Source: Zhongshania aliphaticivorans (GTDB taxonomy: Bacteria > Pseudomonadota > Gammaproteobacteria > Pseudomonadales > Spongiibacteraceae). Taken from it: DNA of 64,000 nt. Under the pieces are notes generated by a model that was given only the letters and a program-made list of their open reading frames with translations, had not been told where the DNA came from and ran no database searches. The translations under genes and the position numbers were made by a program. Shown piece after piece: positions 38,555 through 47,512 of this stretch (positions within the stretch are counted from its first letter, which is position 1; every line of letters starts with the position of its first letter). Location of the stretch: positions 90,772-154,771 of the forward strand of contig NZ_CACSIJ010000017.1 of assembly GCF_902705855.1 (NCBI RefSeq), given 5' to 3'.

Positions 38555-40927
38555 ATGAAGCGGAACAAACAACATACGATCAAAGCAAGTTCATGGGTTT
38601 TAACAACCGCCATTGCATTAGCAGCGGCGCACACAATGCCAGCGGTCGCCCAAACCAGCGCAAGCGAAGTTAGCCAGAGTAAGCAGCAAAGCTATTCCTT
38701 TAACATTGCCGCCAAACCCCTACCCCAAGCCATTGCTGATCTTTCCGCAGTGACTGGCCTGCAAGTGCTGTATACGGAGCAAGCGACATTCAATCGCACT
38801 GCGCCTGCCTTGAGCGGTACTTATACTGCGTATGACGCACTGGAATATTTATTAGCAGGAAGTGGTTTGGTCATGAGAGTCACGAGTGAAAATTCGGTGA
38901 CAATTGAAAAGCAAAGTGGGGATGTCACCACGCTTCCGGCGGTGAAGATATCTAGTTCTTTATTAAGCAGCACTACGGAAGAAACACAGTCATACACCAT
39001 TGCCGAAACGAACACGGCTACTAAGCTCAAACTAACACCACGTCAAACGCCGCAAATTATCAACTCAGTAACCCATCAAATGATTGAAGATTTCGCCGCC
39101 CAAGATATGGAGGATGTACTATCACTTGTGCCCGGCATTAGTACCGGACACGCCGACGATGATCGCCGAACTTATACCGCCAGAGGCTATTCAATGGCAG
39201 TTCAGTATGACGGACTCCCTTCCACCTCTGGTATTGATGGCGGCGTAGTTGCCGGCCCAGACAGTGCGCTAATTGATCACACAGACGTACTTCTGGGAGC
39301 CGCAGGTTTAATGAACGGTGCAGGACAACCTGGCGGGGTAATCAACATGGTCTACAAGCGACCTACCGACGTTTTTCAAGGTTCTGCCAGTATTAGCGCT
39401 GGATCATGGGACCAACAACGTCTTGTAGTTGATTTATCCGGCCCACTCAATGAATCAGGGCGATTGCGCGGGCGCATGATCAGTGTCGATCAATCAGAAG
39501 AGTCATTCCGCGATTTTGAAAAAGAAAGAAAAAAAGTTTTTTATGCTGTCGTAGAAGGTGATCTTAGCGACAGCACACTGGTGTCATTTAGTATTCATAA
39601 TCAAGATATTTATGACAACGTTACAGATCGCAGTGGCTTACCTGCCGACAATAACGGCAAAGATTTGGATTGGAGCCAGTCAACATTTCTAGCGCCAGAT
39701 TGGAATCACTGGAACAAATACGCCACCACGTACAAAGCGAGGTTAGAGCAGCAATTACCTGCCAATTGGCAACTAACCGTACAGGCTTCGCAATTAACAT
39801 CTGAAGCTGATTGGTTGTTCGCCACGCTTTCTGATTTTGATTCCGTTAGCGGTGATGCGACGTTTTCCCGTTGGGCTCAGCAAAATAAAGAAACCAGCGA
39901 TGATTATGAGTTTTTCTTAAGTGGACCAATCAGGCTCTTCGAGCGCGATCACGAAATTGTCATTGGTGGCAACTGGACAGAACGCGTATGGGCTCGCAGC
40001 AGTGGGGATGGTACTGATTACGAAACCAATTTGTATAACTTCGACCCTAGGACAAGTATTCCTCGGCCTGAAGTTGCTCTCATACCATCCAAAGATGACC
40101 AAATAACAGGCCAATACGGTAGCTACATAGCTGGTCACTTCAAAATAACTGATGCTCTTAATGCAATTCTAGGTAGCCGTATTAGTTGGTATAGCTACGA
40201 ATTCGGTGCAACCAGTCGTGATGAAAATGCTGAAATAACGCCCTACCTTGGATTAACCTATGAGCTTAATAACTGGGCATCGGCCTACTTCAGTTATTCC
40301 GATATCTTCAACCCTCAATCATCTAAAGGCACAGATGGGAATACTCTTGAACCCGAACTCGGGAGCAATTACGAATTAGGCTTAAAGGGTGAGTTTTATA
40401 ACGGCAAACTTAATGCGTCTATAGCACTTTTTAACATCATCAAAGATAACGAAGCCGAAATTATTTCTAGCATTCCTCCCGATTTGACTAATATCTGCGG
40501 CGGCTGGTGCTACGCCCCCAAAGGTGAAACTAAAACGAAAGGATTTGACTTGGGATTATCTGGACAAATAACCCCAGAAATTCAGATCATGGCGGGCTTC
40601 ACTCAGTACGAAAAAGACGACAACAATGAGACAGTAAATATAGCCAAGCTATCTACGAGTTATTCGCCAAAAGGACAAAACTGGAGCATCGGCGGGAACG
40701 TAGATTCAAGTAGCAAAAGTTATACGCAGTGGGGCATGGTTCAAGAAGCACGAACATTAGTTGGTGTCTTTGGCAAATATCAGATAAATCCGCAGATTAA
40801 TATTGCGTTAAACATCCATAATTTATTGGATGAAGAATACTACGCCAATGCAATTGACTCTGGCTATGGCAGGCAGTACTGGGGAGAGCCTCGCTCTTGG
40901 TCAATCACAGCCCATAGTGTTTGGTAG
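38555..40927 (+). CDS. FecA/FpvA-like TonB-dependent siderophore receptor with signalling domain (cassette 3)
   Basis: 790 aa from the ATG at 38555; the longer frame from 38513 runs through a Fur-like box. Signal peptide (ending PAVAQT), STN domain (about 45-120: FNIAAKPLPQAIADLSAVTG, ALEYLLAGSGLV), plug (LTPRQTPQIINSVTHQMIED, DHTDVLLGAAGLMNGAGQPG). Barrel ends SWSITAHSVW. The RQTP-type segment and size fit ferric-siderophore receptors of the FpvA/FoxA class. One Cys pair in an outer loop (ICGGWCYA) may form a disulfide. Its own FecI/FecR lie directly upstream. Confidence 0.92.
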   Translation: MKRNKQHTIKASSWVLTTAIALAAAHTMPAVAQTSASEVSQSKQQSYSFNIAAKPLPQAIADLSAVTGLQVLYTEQATFNRTAPALSGTYTAYDALEYLLAGSGLVMRVTSENSVTIEKQSGDVTTLPAVKISSSLLSSTTEETQSYTIAETNTATKLKLTPRQTPQIINSVTHQMIEDFAAQDMEDVLSLVPGISTGHADDDRRTYTARGYSMAVQYDGLPSTSGIDGGVVAGPDSALIDHTDVLLGAAGLMNGAGQPGGVINMVYKRPTDVFQGSASISAGSWDQQRLVVDLSGPLNESGRLRGRMISVDQSEESFRDFEKERKKVFYAVVEGDLSDSTLVSFSIHNQDIYDNVTDRSGLPADNNGKDLDWSQSTFLAPDWNHWNKYATTYKARLEQQLPANWQLTVQASQLTSEADWLFATLSDFDSVSGDATFSRWAQQNKETSDDYEFFLSGPIRLFERDHEIVIGGNWTERVWARSSGDGTDYETNLYNFDPRTSIPRPEVALIPSKDDQITGQYGSYIAGHFKITDALNAILGSRISWYSYEFGATSRDENAEITPYLGLTYELNNWASAYFSYSDIFNPQSSKGTDGNTLEPELGSNYELGLKGEFYNGKLNASIALFNIIKDNEAEIISSIPPDLTNICGGWCYAPKGETKTKGFDLGLSGQITPEIQIMAGFTQYEKDDNNETVNIAKLSTSYSPKGQNWSIGGNVDSSSKSYTQWGMVQEARTLVGVFGKYQINPQINIALNIHNLLDEEYYANAIDSGYGRQYWGEPRSWSITAHSVW

Positions 40928-40937
40928 TGAGTGTCCC

Positions 40938-40964
40938 AGCGATGGCGAGGCGCTCGCCATCGCT
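40938..40964 (+). terminator. Strong hairpin after receptor 3
   Basis: AGCGATGGCGAG-gcg-CTCGCCATCGCT, a perfect 12-base stem with a 3-base loop, 10 bases after the stop. It probably terminates or protects the receptor transcript and separates it from the operon at 41302, although a T-run is missing. Confidence 0.6.
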
Positions 40965-41085
40965 CGTCGGGTATCGCTTTGCTCTACCCACAAGACAGCC
41001 AGCACCAATTTTAGATTCCAGCTACGCGACAAGTTGGATTAGATTCGAAATCTAATCTTGGCTCAGGACTGCCGACGCAAACCTA

Positions 41086-41142
41086 AATGCTAATTTCAAT
41101 CATTTTCAAAAAAGTTTGCACCTTTTGCCTCGCTCATACGTC
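41086..41142 (+). promoter_or_regulatory. ECF-type promoter with upstream Fur-like box for the iron operon
   Basis: GCACC (41118-41122), 16-base spacer, CGTC (41139-41142): same elements and spacing as upstream of fur1. AATGCTAATTTCAATCATT (41086-41104) is a 5-of-7 Fur-like dyad just upstream. The combination suggests activation by a FecI-type sigma with Fur input. Confidence 0.65.
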
Positions 41143-41301
41143 ATTACAGTAAGCAAGGAAGAAACAGGGCTTTTGCCCGCAGGGATGCTCCTTAATTTTT
41201 CACGCCCTTCTCGTCCATATCGGAGCGGGACGGGCTTATACCGCCGCGCTGCAAGCATTTTCACGGTAGTTCAAAAATCACTTTAGGTAGGTAAACACTC
41301 C

Positions 41302-42915
41302 ATGAAAGAAGGATTTCGCCAGTGCATGGCATGGCTGCACACCTGGTCTGGCCTTGTGGTGGGCTGGGTGCTGTTTTTTGTTTTTGTGACGGGTAGTGCT
41401 GGGTACTTTAATACCGAGATTACTCGTTGGATGCAGCCAGAATTACCGCTGCATCAGGCTATGCCACAAAACAACGGGCGACTGGCGATGATGGCGATGG
41501 ATCGCTTGGAGGAAGCCGCCCCCAATGCCGAATTCTGGAGTATTACCCTGCCCCATCACTCACAGGCGTCTCGTCACTGGGAAGACTTCTCCATTAGCTG
41601 GGAGACCACGCCCTTAGCAGGCCATGAGCACGGTATTCGCGGCCGCGAAGTGCTTGACCCCAGCAGCGGCAGCTCCACGAAAGTTATTGACCCCCGTGAT
41701 ACCGGCGGTGGCACCAGCCTTTATGTAATGCATTATGCCCTGCACTACATCGACGCCCAGTTGGCCTTCAAGCTGGTAGGCATATGTACCATGCTGATGT
41801 TGATGTCATTGATAACCGGCATCATCACCCACAAAAAGATCTTTAAAGACTTTTTCACTTTTCGTCCCGGCAAAGGCCAGCGCTCGTGGCTAGACGCACA
41901 CAATGTCATTGGTGTGATGGCGCTACCCTTCTTTTTAATGATTACCTACAGTGGCTTGGTGTTCTTTGGCCTCACCTATATGCCAGCAGGTGTCGCGGCA
42001 ATATACGGCACCGACGATAAAGCCATCGAGCGTTATGTTGACGATTTATTTGGCGACCACAGCCACGAGGCCATCTCCCGACCCACAGCCTCAGTGCCAG
42101 ACATGATTGCGAAAGCTGAAGCTGCTTGGGGTAAAGATCAGATCAGGTCGGTATTTATTCAGCACGATGGTGGCGAAGCACCCCGTGTAGATATTGGACG
42201 CGCTTACGGCGGTCAGGTACGGATTTTTGATGCTGAAACCATGCGCTTTCACGCCCACACCGGTGAAGCTTTGCCATTAGACCCACCCGATAGCCTGACG
42301 ATGAAAACCAATGAGACTTTTCGTGCGCTGCATGAAGGGCGGTTTGCAGAGTCATGGCTGCGTTGGCTGTACTTCGTGGCTGGGCTACTCGGCTGTGGCA
42401 TGATCGGCACCGGCTTGGTGTTATGGACGGTGAAGCGCCGCAAGCAGCACGATGCAGCTAATATTCCCTTTGGTCACCGCCTAGTAGAAGCACTCAATGC
42501 CTCCACTATTGCGGGTTTGCCCGCGGGTGTGGCGGTCTATTTTTGGGCGAACCGCTTGTTACCCATCGACATGGCCGACCGAGCAAACTGGGAAATGAAC
42601 TTTCTGTTTTTGATTTGGGGCGAAGCTTTTATTTACGCCTTTTTCCGCGATATTCGCAAGGCCTGGGTTGAGCTCCTTGGCTTTGCCGCAGTGGCCTTTA
42701 CCTTGTTGCCGGTGCTCAATGCCCTTACCACCGACAAACATCTTGGCGCTAGTTTGCCAGCGGGCGACTGGGTGCTGGCGGGCTTTGATTTAACCATGCT
42801 CGCCCTCGGCCTCGCCTTTGCTTATATGACCATCAAGGTTAACCGCATTTGGCTTAAGAAAGCCGCCCAAACGTCTAAAGCAAACGACAATAGCCTATTG
42901 GGAGAAACCGCATGA
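41302..42915 (+). CDS. PepSY-domain membrane protein, iron-uptake type (PiuB-like)
   Basis: 537 aa, first gene of an eleven-gene run. Inner-membrane protein beginning CMAWLHTWSGLVVGWVLFFV, the family's first helix with conserved His. A periplasmic PepSY-containing loop and further helices follow (FKLVGICTMLMLMSLITGII, GVMALPFFLMITYSGLVFFG), with a longer C-terminal membrane part. Relatives act beside siderophore receptors as putative reductases releasing iron from chelates. The stop overlaps the DUF3649 gene by 4 bases. It is not the same subtype as the protein at 20888. Confidence 0.88.
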   Translation: MKEGFRQCMAWLHTWSGLVVGWVLFFVFVTGSAGYFNTEITRWMQPELPLHQAMPQNNGRLAMMAMDRLEEAAPNAEFWSITLPHHSQASRHWEDFSISWETTPLAGHEHGIRGREVLDPSSGSSTKVIDPRDTGGGTSLYVMHYALHYIDAQLAFKLVGICTMLMLMSLITGIITHKKIFKDFFTFRPGKGQRSWLDAHNVIGVMALPFFLMITYSGLVFFGLTYMPAGVAAIYGTDDKAIERYVDDLFGDHSHEAISRPTASVPDMIAKAEAAWGKDQIRSVFIQHDGGEAPRVDIGRAYGGQVRIFDAETMRFHAHTGEALPLDPPDSLTMKTNETFRALHEGRFAESWLRWLYFVAGLLGCGMIGTGLVLWTVKRRKQHDAANIPFGHRLVEALNASTIAGLPAGVAVYFWANRLLPIDMADRANWEMNFLFLIWGEAFIYAFFRDIRKAWVELLGFAAVAFTLLPVLNALTTDKHLGASLPAGDWVLAGFDLTMLALGLAFAYMTIKVNRIWLKKAAQTSKANDNSLLGETA

Positions 42916-43211
42916 CATCACTGCGTCAATCTTCTCATTACCGCTGGATGGTCGTGTCGCGGGTATTGGCTGCCGTCGTCGGCGGCTATGCTCTGGCCTC
43001 TTCTGCCATGGTGTTATTGGCACTGCTTTGGCCCTTGCCAAAAGCCGAGGCTGTCGCCGCCAGCACAATGCTGAGCTTTTTATTGTATGCCTTGATCATT
43101 ATCTGGATTTTTACCGTTAAACGCTTAAAAACAGTATGGCTGGGCTTAATTTTTTCTACCGCAGTCTGCTCCGGATTATCGTGGTTATTGCTATCGGGAG
43201 CGGCTCAGTGA
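42912..43211 (+). CDS. Small membrane protein, DUF3649-like
   Basis: 99 aa with three predicted membrane helices (VLAAVVGGYALASSAMVLLALLW begins around residue 17; two more follow). Size, context and the RWMVVSRVLAAVVGGYAL opening suit the DUF3649 group that accompanies PepSY proteins in iron-uptake loci. Biochemical role unknown. It overlaps both neighbours by 4 bases (ATGA before, GTGA after), indicating translational coupling. Confidence 0.7.
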   Translation: MTSLRQSSHYRWMVVSRVLAAVVGGYALASSAMVLLALLWPLPKAEAVAASTMLSFLLYALIIIWIFTVKRLKTVWLGLIFSTAVCSGLSWLLLSGAAQ

Positions 43212-44044
43212 CGACAACAAATATCGCCATTTTTATATTTAGTTTATTTGGCTTTGCTGCCTTGGCTATGGCAATGACCCGCCATAGTAAGTTGGTTTTC
43301 GGCAAAGCCTTGCCCGCAAACCAACGCGGTGTATTACGTATAGGTGGCTGGTTATTGCTCGCCATTGCCCTAGGTCTTGGAATTTACCAATGGCAATTTG
43401 ATGTAGGTACCGTTGCGTGGCTGGGCTGGTTAAGTATTGCTGGATTACTAGTGGTATTTAATTTATCGCGCAAGCAAAAACCACATAAAACGCCCCACGC
43501 GAATCCAAAAAAACACAACACCGAGAGCAACGACGGTATAGCGGTTTCAGCTGGTATTACGGCGCGACGTCTCCCCGTTCCGTACGCCGCGCTTGCCGCC
43601 GCTGCACTGTTAATTCCACTGGCGAGTTTTGGTTGGCAATTGGCGTCCACCCCGAAAAAAGCCCTGCTGCGCGACGACGCCGTACACGGCAAAATAGGCC
43701 CGTGGAGCTTTAGCTTAGCGGAAAAAGACCAAGATGCGCCGGAACTGGTGGCGATGGATATTCCCCTTAAACAGTTTGTTATTCGCTTTTGTGATAACTG
43801 CGAAACACAGATTCGCATGGCGTATTTTAAGGTGCGTAAACCACACGCGCTACGCGCTGCGGGCAATGCCTTTGAAGGCCGAGGCACTGAAAAAACAGCA
43901 GAAATTCCTATACCCGCTGCCGCCACGGAAACTGACGATTTATGGCTAACTGTAGAAGCAAAAAACGGTGAGGTGTATACCCAAGAATTTGCCATTCCGC
44001 GATTGTCGCCAGCCTTAAATCAATTCATTAAGGATAAATCATGA
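43208..44044 (+). CDS. DUF3325-like membrane protein fused to a periplasmic CxxC domain
   Basis: 278 aa from GTG at 43208, which overlaps the preceding stop (GTGA); a longer frame from 43136 would run inside that gene. The first ~90 residues (three helices; AMAMTRHSKLVFGKALPANQ) look like DUF3325, normally a stand-alone protein of about 100 aa. After a basic linker and a fourth helix (AALAAAALLIPLASFGWQL) comes a C-terminal domain, probably periplasmic, containing FCDNCETQIRMAYFKV. The CxxC could bind metal or be redox active. Function unknown; the operon implies iron or siderophore handling. The stop overlaps the next gene by 4 bases. Confidence 0.7.
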   Translation: MTTTNIAIFIFSLFGFAALAMAMTRHSKLVFGKALPANQRGVLRIGGWLLLAIALGLGIYQWQFDVGTVAWLGWLSIAGLLVVFNLSRKQKPHKTPHANPKKHNTESNDGIAVSAGITARRLPVPYAALAAAALLIPLASFGWQLASTPKKALLRDDAVHGKIGPWSFSLAEKDQDAPELVAMDIPLKQFVIRFCDNCETQIRMAYFKVRKPHALRAAGNAFEGRGTEKTAEIPIPAAATETDDLWLTVEAKNGEVYTQEFAIPRLSPALNQFIKDKS

Positions 44045-44370
44045 AGTTTGCGCTACTCCCCATCGCGCTACTGTGTAGCGCCGCAGTATTTGCCCACACC
44101 CCAGTTTGCCGCTGCGAATTGAACAGCAATCAAATTGATTGCGAAGGCGGCTACCACGACGGTTCCAAAGCCGCTGAAGTCAGTATGTCGGTGTATGCCT
44201 ACAGCGGTGAGGTGCTTGCTTCTGGCAAGCTAAACAAAGCGTCGCGTTTCACCTTTCCGCTACCCACGCAAGCTTTTTACGTCCTCATGGACGCAGGCCC
44301 CGGTGAAATGTTCGAGGTAGATTGGATGGATATTAACGGCGTAAACAAAGGAATGTTCGCACCGCAGTAA
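44041..44370 (+). CDS. Small exported protein with CRC motif
   Basis: 109 aa. Clear signal peptide (MKFALLPIALLCSAAVFA) and a short beta-rich mature domain with VCRCELNSNQIDCEGG near its start. I recognise no named family with confidence; it resembles small periplasmic carrier or chaperone proteins. Its start overlaps the DUF3325-fusion stop, whose C-terminal domain has its own CxxC, so the two may interact in the periplasm. A 44-base gap precedes the exporter genes. Confidence 0.65.
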   Translation: MKFALLPIALLCSAAVFAHTPVCRCELNSNQIDCEGGYHDGSKAAEVSMSVYAYSGEVLASGKLNKASRFTFPLPTQAFYVLMDAGPGEMFEVDWMDINGVNKGMFAPQ

Positions 44371-44414
44371 CGGCTAATCATCATGATAACGACGTTAAAC
44401 ATAGGCATTAATGG

Positions 44415-45560
44415 ATGAAATCTTCAAAAATTTTACGCTTAAGCATGACTTATGTTGCGGTGATAGCCACCTGCTTTTTCTGGTGGTGGAGCGGCCAACC
44501 ACTCTCTGTTTATAAAACTGCGCCACTGAGTAAAGGCAATATTGAGGCAATTGTGGCGGCCATTGGCACAGTGGCGCCACGTGAATCTGTCGATGTCGGT
44601 GTGCAAGTGTCGGGGCAAATCACCCGCCTGCATGTTGGGCCGGGTGACACGGTAGAAAAAGGTCAACTCCTTGCCGAGATCGACCCCAGTGTACTGGCGG
44701 CGGTAGTAGACGCGGGTCGAGCTGAACTGGCTATGCTTAAGGCGCAGCTACAGGAACGTCAAGCATTGGTAGTATTGGCAGAACAACAAAATGCCCGCCA
44801 ACGCCAATTGCTAAATGACGGTGCCACCCGCCAAGAAGATGTGCAAACCGCTAAGGCCAATTTGGCCGTTGCACAGGCACGGGTTAGGCAGTTACAGGCA
44901 AATATTCAACAAACGCAATCACAACTAAAAGCCGACGAAGCCCGCTTAGGATTTACCCGAATTTACGCGCCAATAGCTGGCACCGTGCTCACTATTGAGG
45001 TTAAAGAGGGCCAAACTCTCAACGCCAATTACCAAACCCCCGCCCTGCTTCGCATTGCAGATTTGTCGACGATGCGGGTGCAGGCGAAAGTCTCTGAAGC
45101 CGATATCCATCAAATTCACACAGGGCAAACGGTGCGATTTTCTACCTTGGGAAATACCCGCCGTCGCTGGCATGGCGAGGTGGCGCAAGTGCTACCCGCG
45201 CCGCCGCCAAGCAGAGAAGAAGAGCAACAAATTAAGGCGGTAACCTACACCGTATTGTTTGATGTAGATAACCGAGATGGTGCATTAATGCCCGGCATGA
45301 CGGCTCAGGCTGATTTTATTGTGGCCGAAGCTAACAACGTATCGGTGGCGCCCTTAGCCGCACTCACCCCCAGTGCAGAGCACAATAAGTATCTTGCGTG
45401 GGTGCTAACGTCTACCGGCACCGCAGTGCAGCGGGTCGTTCAGGTCGGTCGTCGTGACCGCCTCCGCGCCGAGGTAATTGCAGGGCTAAAATCCGGCGAA
45501 GAACTGGTGGTCGGCAGTGAAGATTACGCCACGCGTAGGGACAGCTGGCAATGGCTCTAA
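44415..45560 (+). CDS. macA: MacA/PvdR-like periplasmic adaptor of an ABC exporter
   Basis: 381 aa membrane-fusion protein. An N-terminal membrane anchor (LSMTYVAVIATCFFWWW) is followed by the biotinyl-lipoyl half-motif (VDVGVQVSGQITRLHVGPGD), a long coiled-coil hairpin (about 95-175, Gln/Ala-rich) and the second lipoyl half (GFTRIYAPIAGTVLTIEVKE). The barrel domain completes it. It links MacB to the outer-membrane factor. It overlaps macB by 10 bases. In iron operons such triads (PvdRT-OpmQ in Pseudomonas) export or recycle siderophores, the likely role here by context. Confidence 0.9.
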   Translation: MKSSKILRLSMTYVAVIATCFFWWWSGQPLSVYKTAPLSKGNIEAIVAAIGTVAPRESVDVGVQVSGQITRLHVGPGDTVEKGQLLAEIDPSVLAAVVDAGRAELAMLKAQLQERQALVVLAEQQNARQRQLLNDGATRQEDVQTAKANLAVAQARVRQLQANIQQTQSQLKADEARLGFTRIYAPIAGTVLTIEVKEGQTLNANYQTPALLRIADLSTMRVQAKVSEADIHQIHTGQTVRFSTLGNTRRRWHGEVAQVLPAPPPSREEEQQIKAVTYTVLFDVDNRDGALMPGMTAQADFIVAEANNVSVAPLAALTPSAEHNKYLAWVLTSTGTAVQRVVQVGRRDRLRAEVIAGLKSGEELVVGSEDYATRRDSWQWL

Positions 45561-47512
45561 TTTCACTGCGCAACATAAAAAAGCACTATGGTGGCGAAAA
45601 CGGCACACCCAAAGTGGACGTGTTGCAGGGTATTAATTTAGACATTAACACCGGCGAGTTCGTGGCCCTTGTTGGCAGCTCTGGTTCTGGCAAATCTACT
45701 CTTATGCATTTGCTGGGTTGTTTAGATCAGCCTTCTAGTGGCGAGTATTATTTTAATCACCGCAATGTCGCGACACTAGATTTAGATCAATTGGCGGCAT
45801 TGCGCAGAGAGGCCTTCGGTTTTGTGTTTCAGGCTTACCACCTGATCCCCACCGAAAGCGCTATCGAAAATGTAGAAATTCCTGCTATTTACGCCGGCAT
45901 ACCAGAAGCACAGCGCCAAGCCAAAGCGCGCCAGTTATTACAGCGTTTAGGATTAGCTGATCGCTTGCATAACCGCCCCGCCCAACTTTCTGGCGGCCAG
46001 CAGCAGCGGGTGTCTATTGCGCGAGCATTAATTAATGGTGGCAGTGTGATTCTGGCGGACGAACCAACCGGCGCGCTGGACTCTCGCAGTGGCTCAAAAG
46101 TCATGGAGCTGCTCCGCGAGCTGGCCGATCAAGGTCATACGGTAATTTTGATTACTCATGATTACAGTGTCGCCTCACAAGCTAGGCGCGTGATTGAAGT
46201 ACGCGACGGTAAAATTGTGGGCGATAGCGGCGATTTACACACCGCGTCGACAACCTCTTCTGACAATACCGCCACCAACGACGAGCCCTCATCTACGCGA
46301 ACACAGCAGCAATCTGCGCATCTGGCAGATGAAATTCGCGATGCTTGTCGCGCGGCATGGCGGGTAATGTGGCTAAATCGTTTTCGTACCGGCTTAACGT
46401 TACTGGGCATTATTATTGGCGTGGCGTCGGTAATTATTATGTTGGCCGTTGGCGAAGGTGCCAAACGGGAGGTGTTGCAGCAACTCAACGCGATGGGCCC
46501 CAATATGATGTACGTCGGCCCCGCCGTACCCGATAGCGGCGGCCCCCGCGGTGTGATTAGCGAAGCTGACATCGATGCCATCAGCCAAATGCCAGAAGTA
46601 CTGCGTATTATGCCGATTCTTCGCGATCCCGCACTGCTGCGCTACGGCGGCGTAAGCCGCAATTACGAAGTACTGGCCACCAACGAAAGCTTGCCGCAAA
46701 TTAACCGCTGGCCAGTCGCCCAAGGCCGTTTTTATACCGATGAAGACAATCGTACTATCGCCCCCGTCGTGGTTTTGGGGCACCGAGTTTATACCCGTTT
46801 ATTTCCCAACGGTGCCGACCCACTCGGCAAGCAAATTCTATTGAATGAAAGCCTTTATGAAGTCATCGGCGTGATGGCTGAGAAAGGTGCAGAATCTGGG
46901 TACAACAATCACGACGAGCGCGTATATATACCAAGAAAAACCGGCATGGTTCGTCTGTTTCCCAAGCTGCGGGACGAAAGCTACATCAACCTAGAAATTC
47001 GTCATAGTGGGCTAATGGATCAAGCCGAGCAGAAGCTCGAGGCGCTACTGCTAGACCGCCACGGCCGCGACGATTTTTGGTTGACCAACTCGGCGTCCAG
47101 ACTTGAGGCTGAAATGGCCACGAGCAATAGCATGACCATAATGCTGGGAATGATTGCCGCCATCTCCTTGTTAGTCGGTGGCATTGGCGTAATGAACGTC
47201 ATGCTAATGACGGTGAGAGAACGCACCCGAGAAATTGGCATTCGGGTAGCAACGGGGGCGCGACAGCGCGATATTTTGCGGCAGTTTATTACCGAGTCCG
47301 CCATGGTGTCGCTATTAGGCGGACTAATAGGTGCCGGATTAAGCGGCCTGATTATCATCATTTTGCATTGGGTCGACGTTGCGGTGGCTCCCTCAATTAC
47401 CGCTCTTTTGGGCGCGGTAAGTTGCGCGCTAATTACCGGTCTCATATTCGGGTTTATGCCCGCCCGCCAAGCCGCGCGCTTGAACCCTGTAATCGCACTG
47501 GCGGGGGAATGA
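45551..47512 (+). CDS. macB: MacB/PvdT-like ABC exporter, fused ATPase and permease
   Basis: 653 aa. The N-terminal ATPase has Walker [10 protein letters not shown] (42-50), signature [15 protein letters not shown] and Walker [15 protein letters not shown] linker leads to the first helix ([20 protein letters not shown]), a large periplasmic domain ([20 protein letters not shown] onward) and three C-terminal helices with the FtsX-like [19 protein letters not shown]. This is the typical MacB layout, a mechanotransmission exporter acting from the periplasm. Starts inside macA and ends overlapping the channel gene (ATGA). Confidence 0.93.
   Translation: MALISLRNIKKHYGGENGTPKVDVLQGINLDINTGEFVALVGSSGSGKSTLMHLLGCLDQPSSGEYYFNHRNVATLDLDQLAALRREAFGFVFQAYHLIPTESAIENVEIPAIYAGIPEAQRQAKARQLLQRLGLADRLHNRPAQLSGGQQQRVSIARALINGGSVILADEPTGALDSRSGSKVMELLRELADQGHTVILITHDYSVASQARRVIEVRDGKIVGDSGDLHTASTTSSDNTATNDEPSSTRTQQQSAHLADEIRDACRAAWRVMWLNRFRTGLTLLGIIIGVASVIIMLAVGEGAKREVLQQLNAMGPNMMYVGPAVPDSGGPRGVISEADIDAISQMPEVLRIMPILRDPALLRYGGVSRNYEVLATNESLPQINRWPVAQGRFYTDEDNRTIAPVVVLGHRVYTRLFPNGADPLGKQILLNESLYEVIGVMAEKGAESGYNNHDERVYIPRKTGMVRLFPKLRDESYINLEIRHSGLMDQAEQKLEALLLDRHGRDDFWLTNSASRLEAEMATSNSMTIMLGMIAAISLLVGGIGVMNVMLMTVRERTREIGIRVATGARQRDILRQFITESAMVSLLGGLIGAGLSGLIIIILHWVDVAVAPSITALLGAVSCALITGLIFGFMPARQAARLNPVIALAGE

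Larger units (their letters stand above)
40928..41301. other. Intergenic region before the eleven-gene operon
   Basis: 374 bases. It holds the receptor 3 hairpin (40938-40964), a second perfect dyad GATTAGATT-cga-AATCTAATC (41037-41057), a Fur-like site (41086-41104) and an ECF-type promoter (41118-41142), then a leader of about 150 bases. Confidence 0.6.

Noticed and set aside
43384..43995. 203-codon minus-strand frame
   Set aside because: Lies entirely antisense to the well-supported DUF3325-fusion gene; Ser/Ala-rich shadow.
46162..46783. Overlapping minus-strand frames inside macB
   Set aside because: Antisense to a gene with intact motifs throughout; no own start signals.
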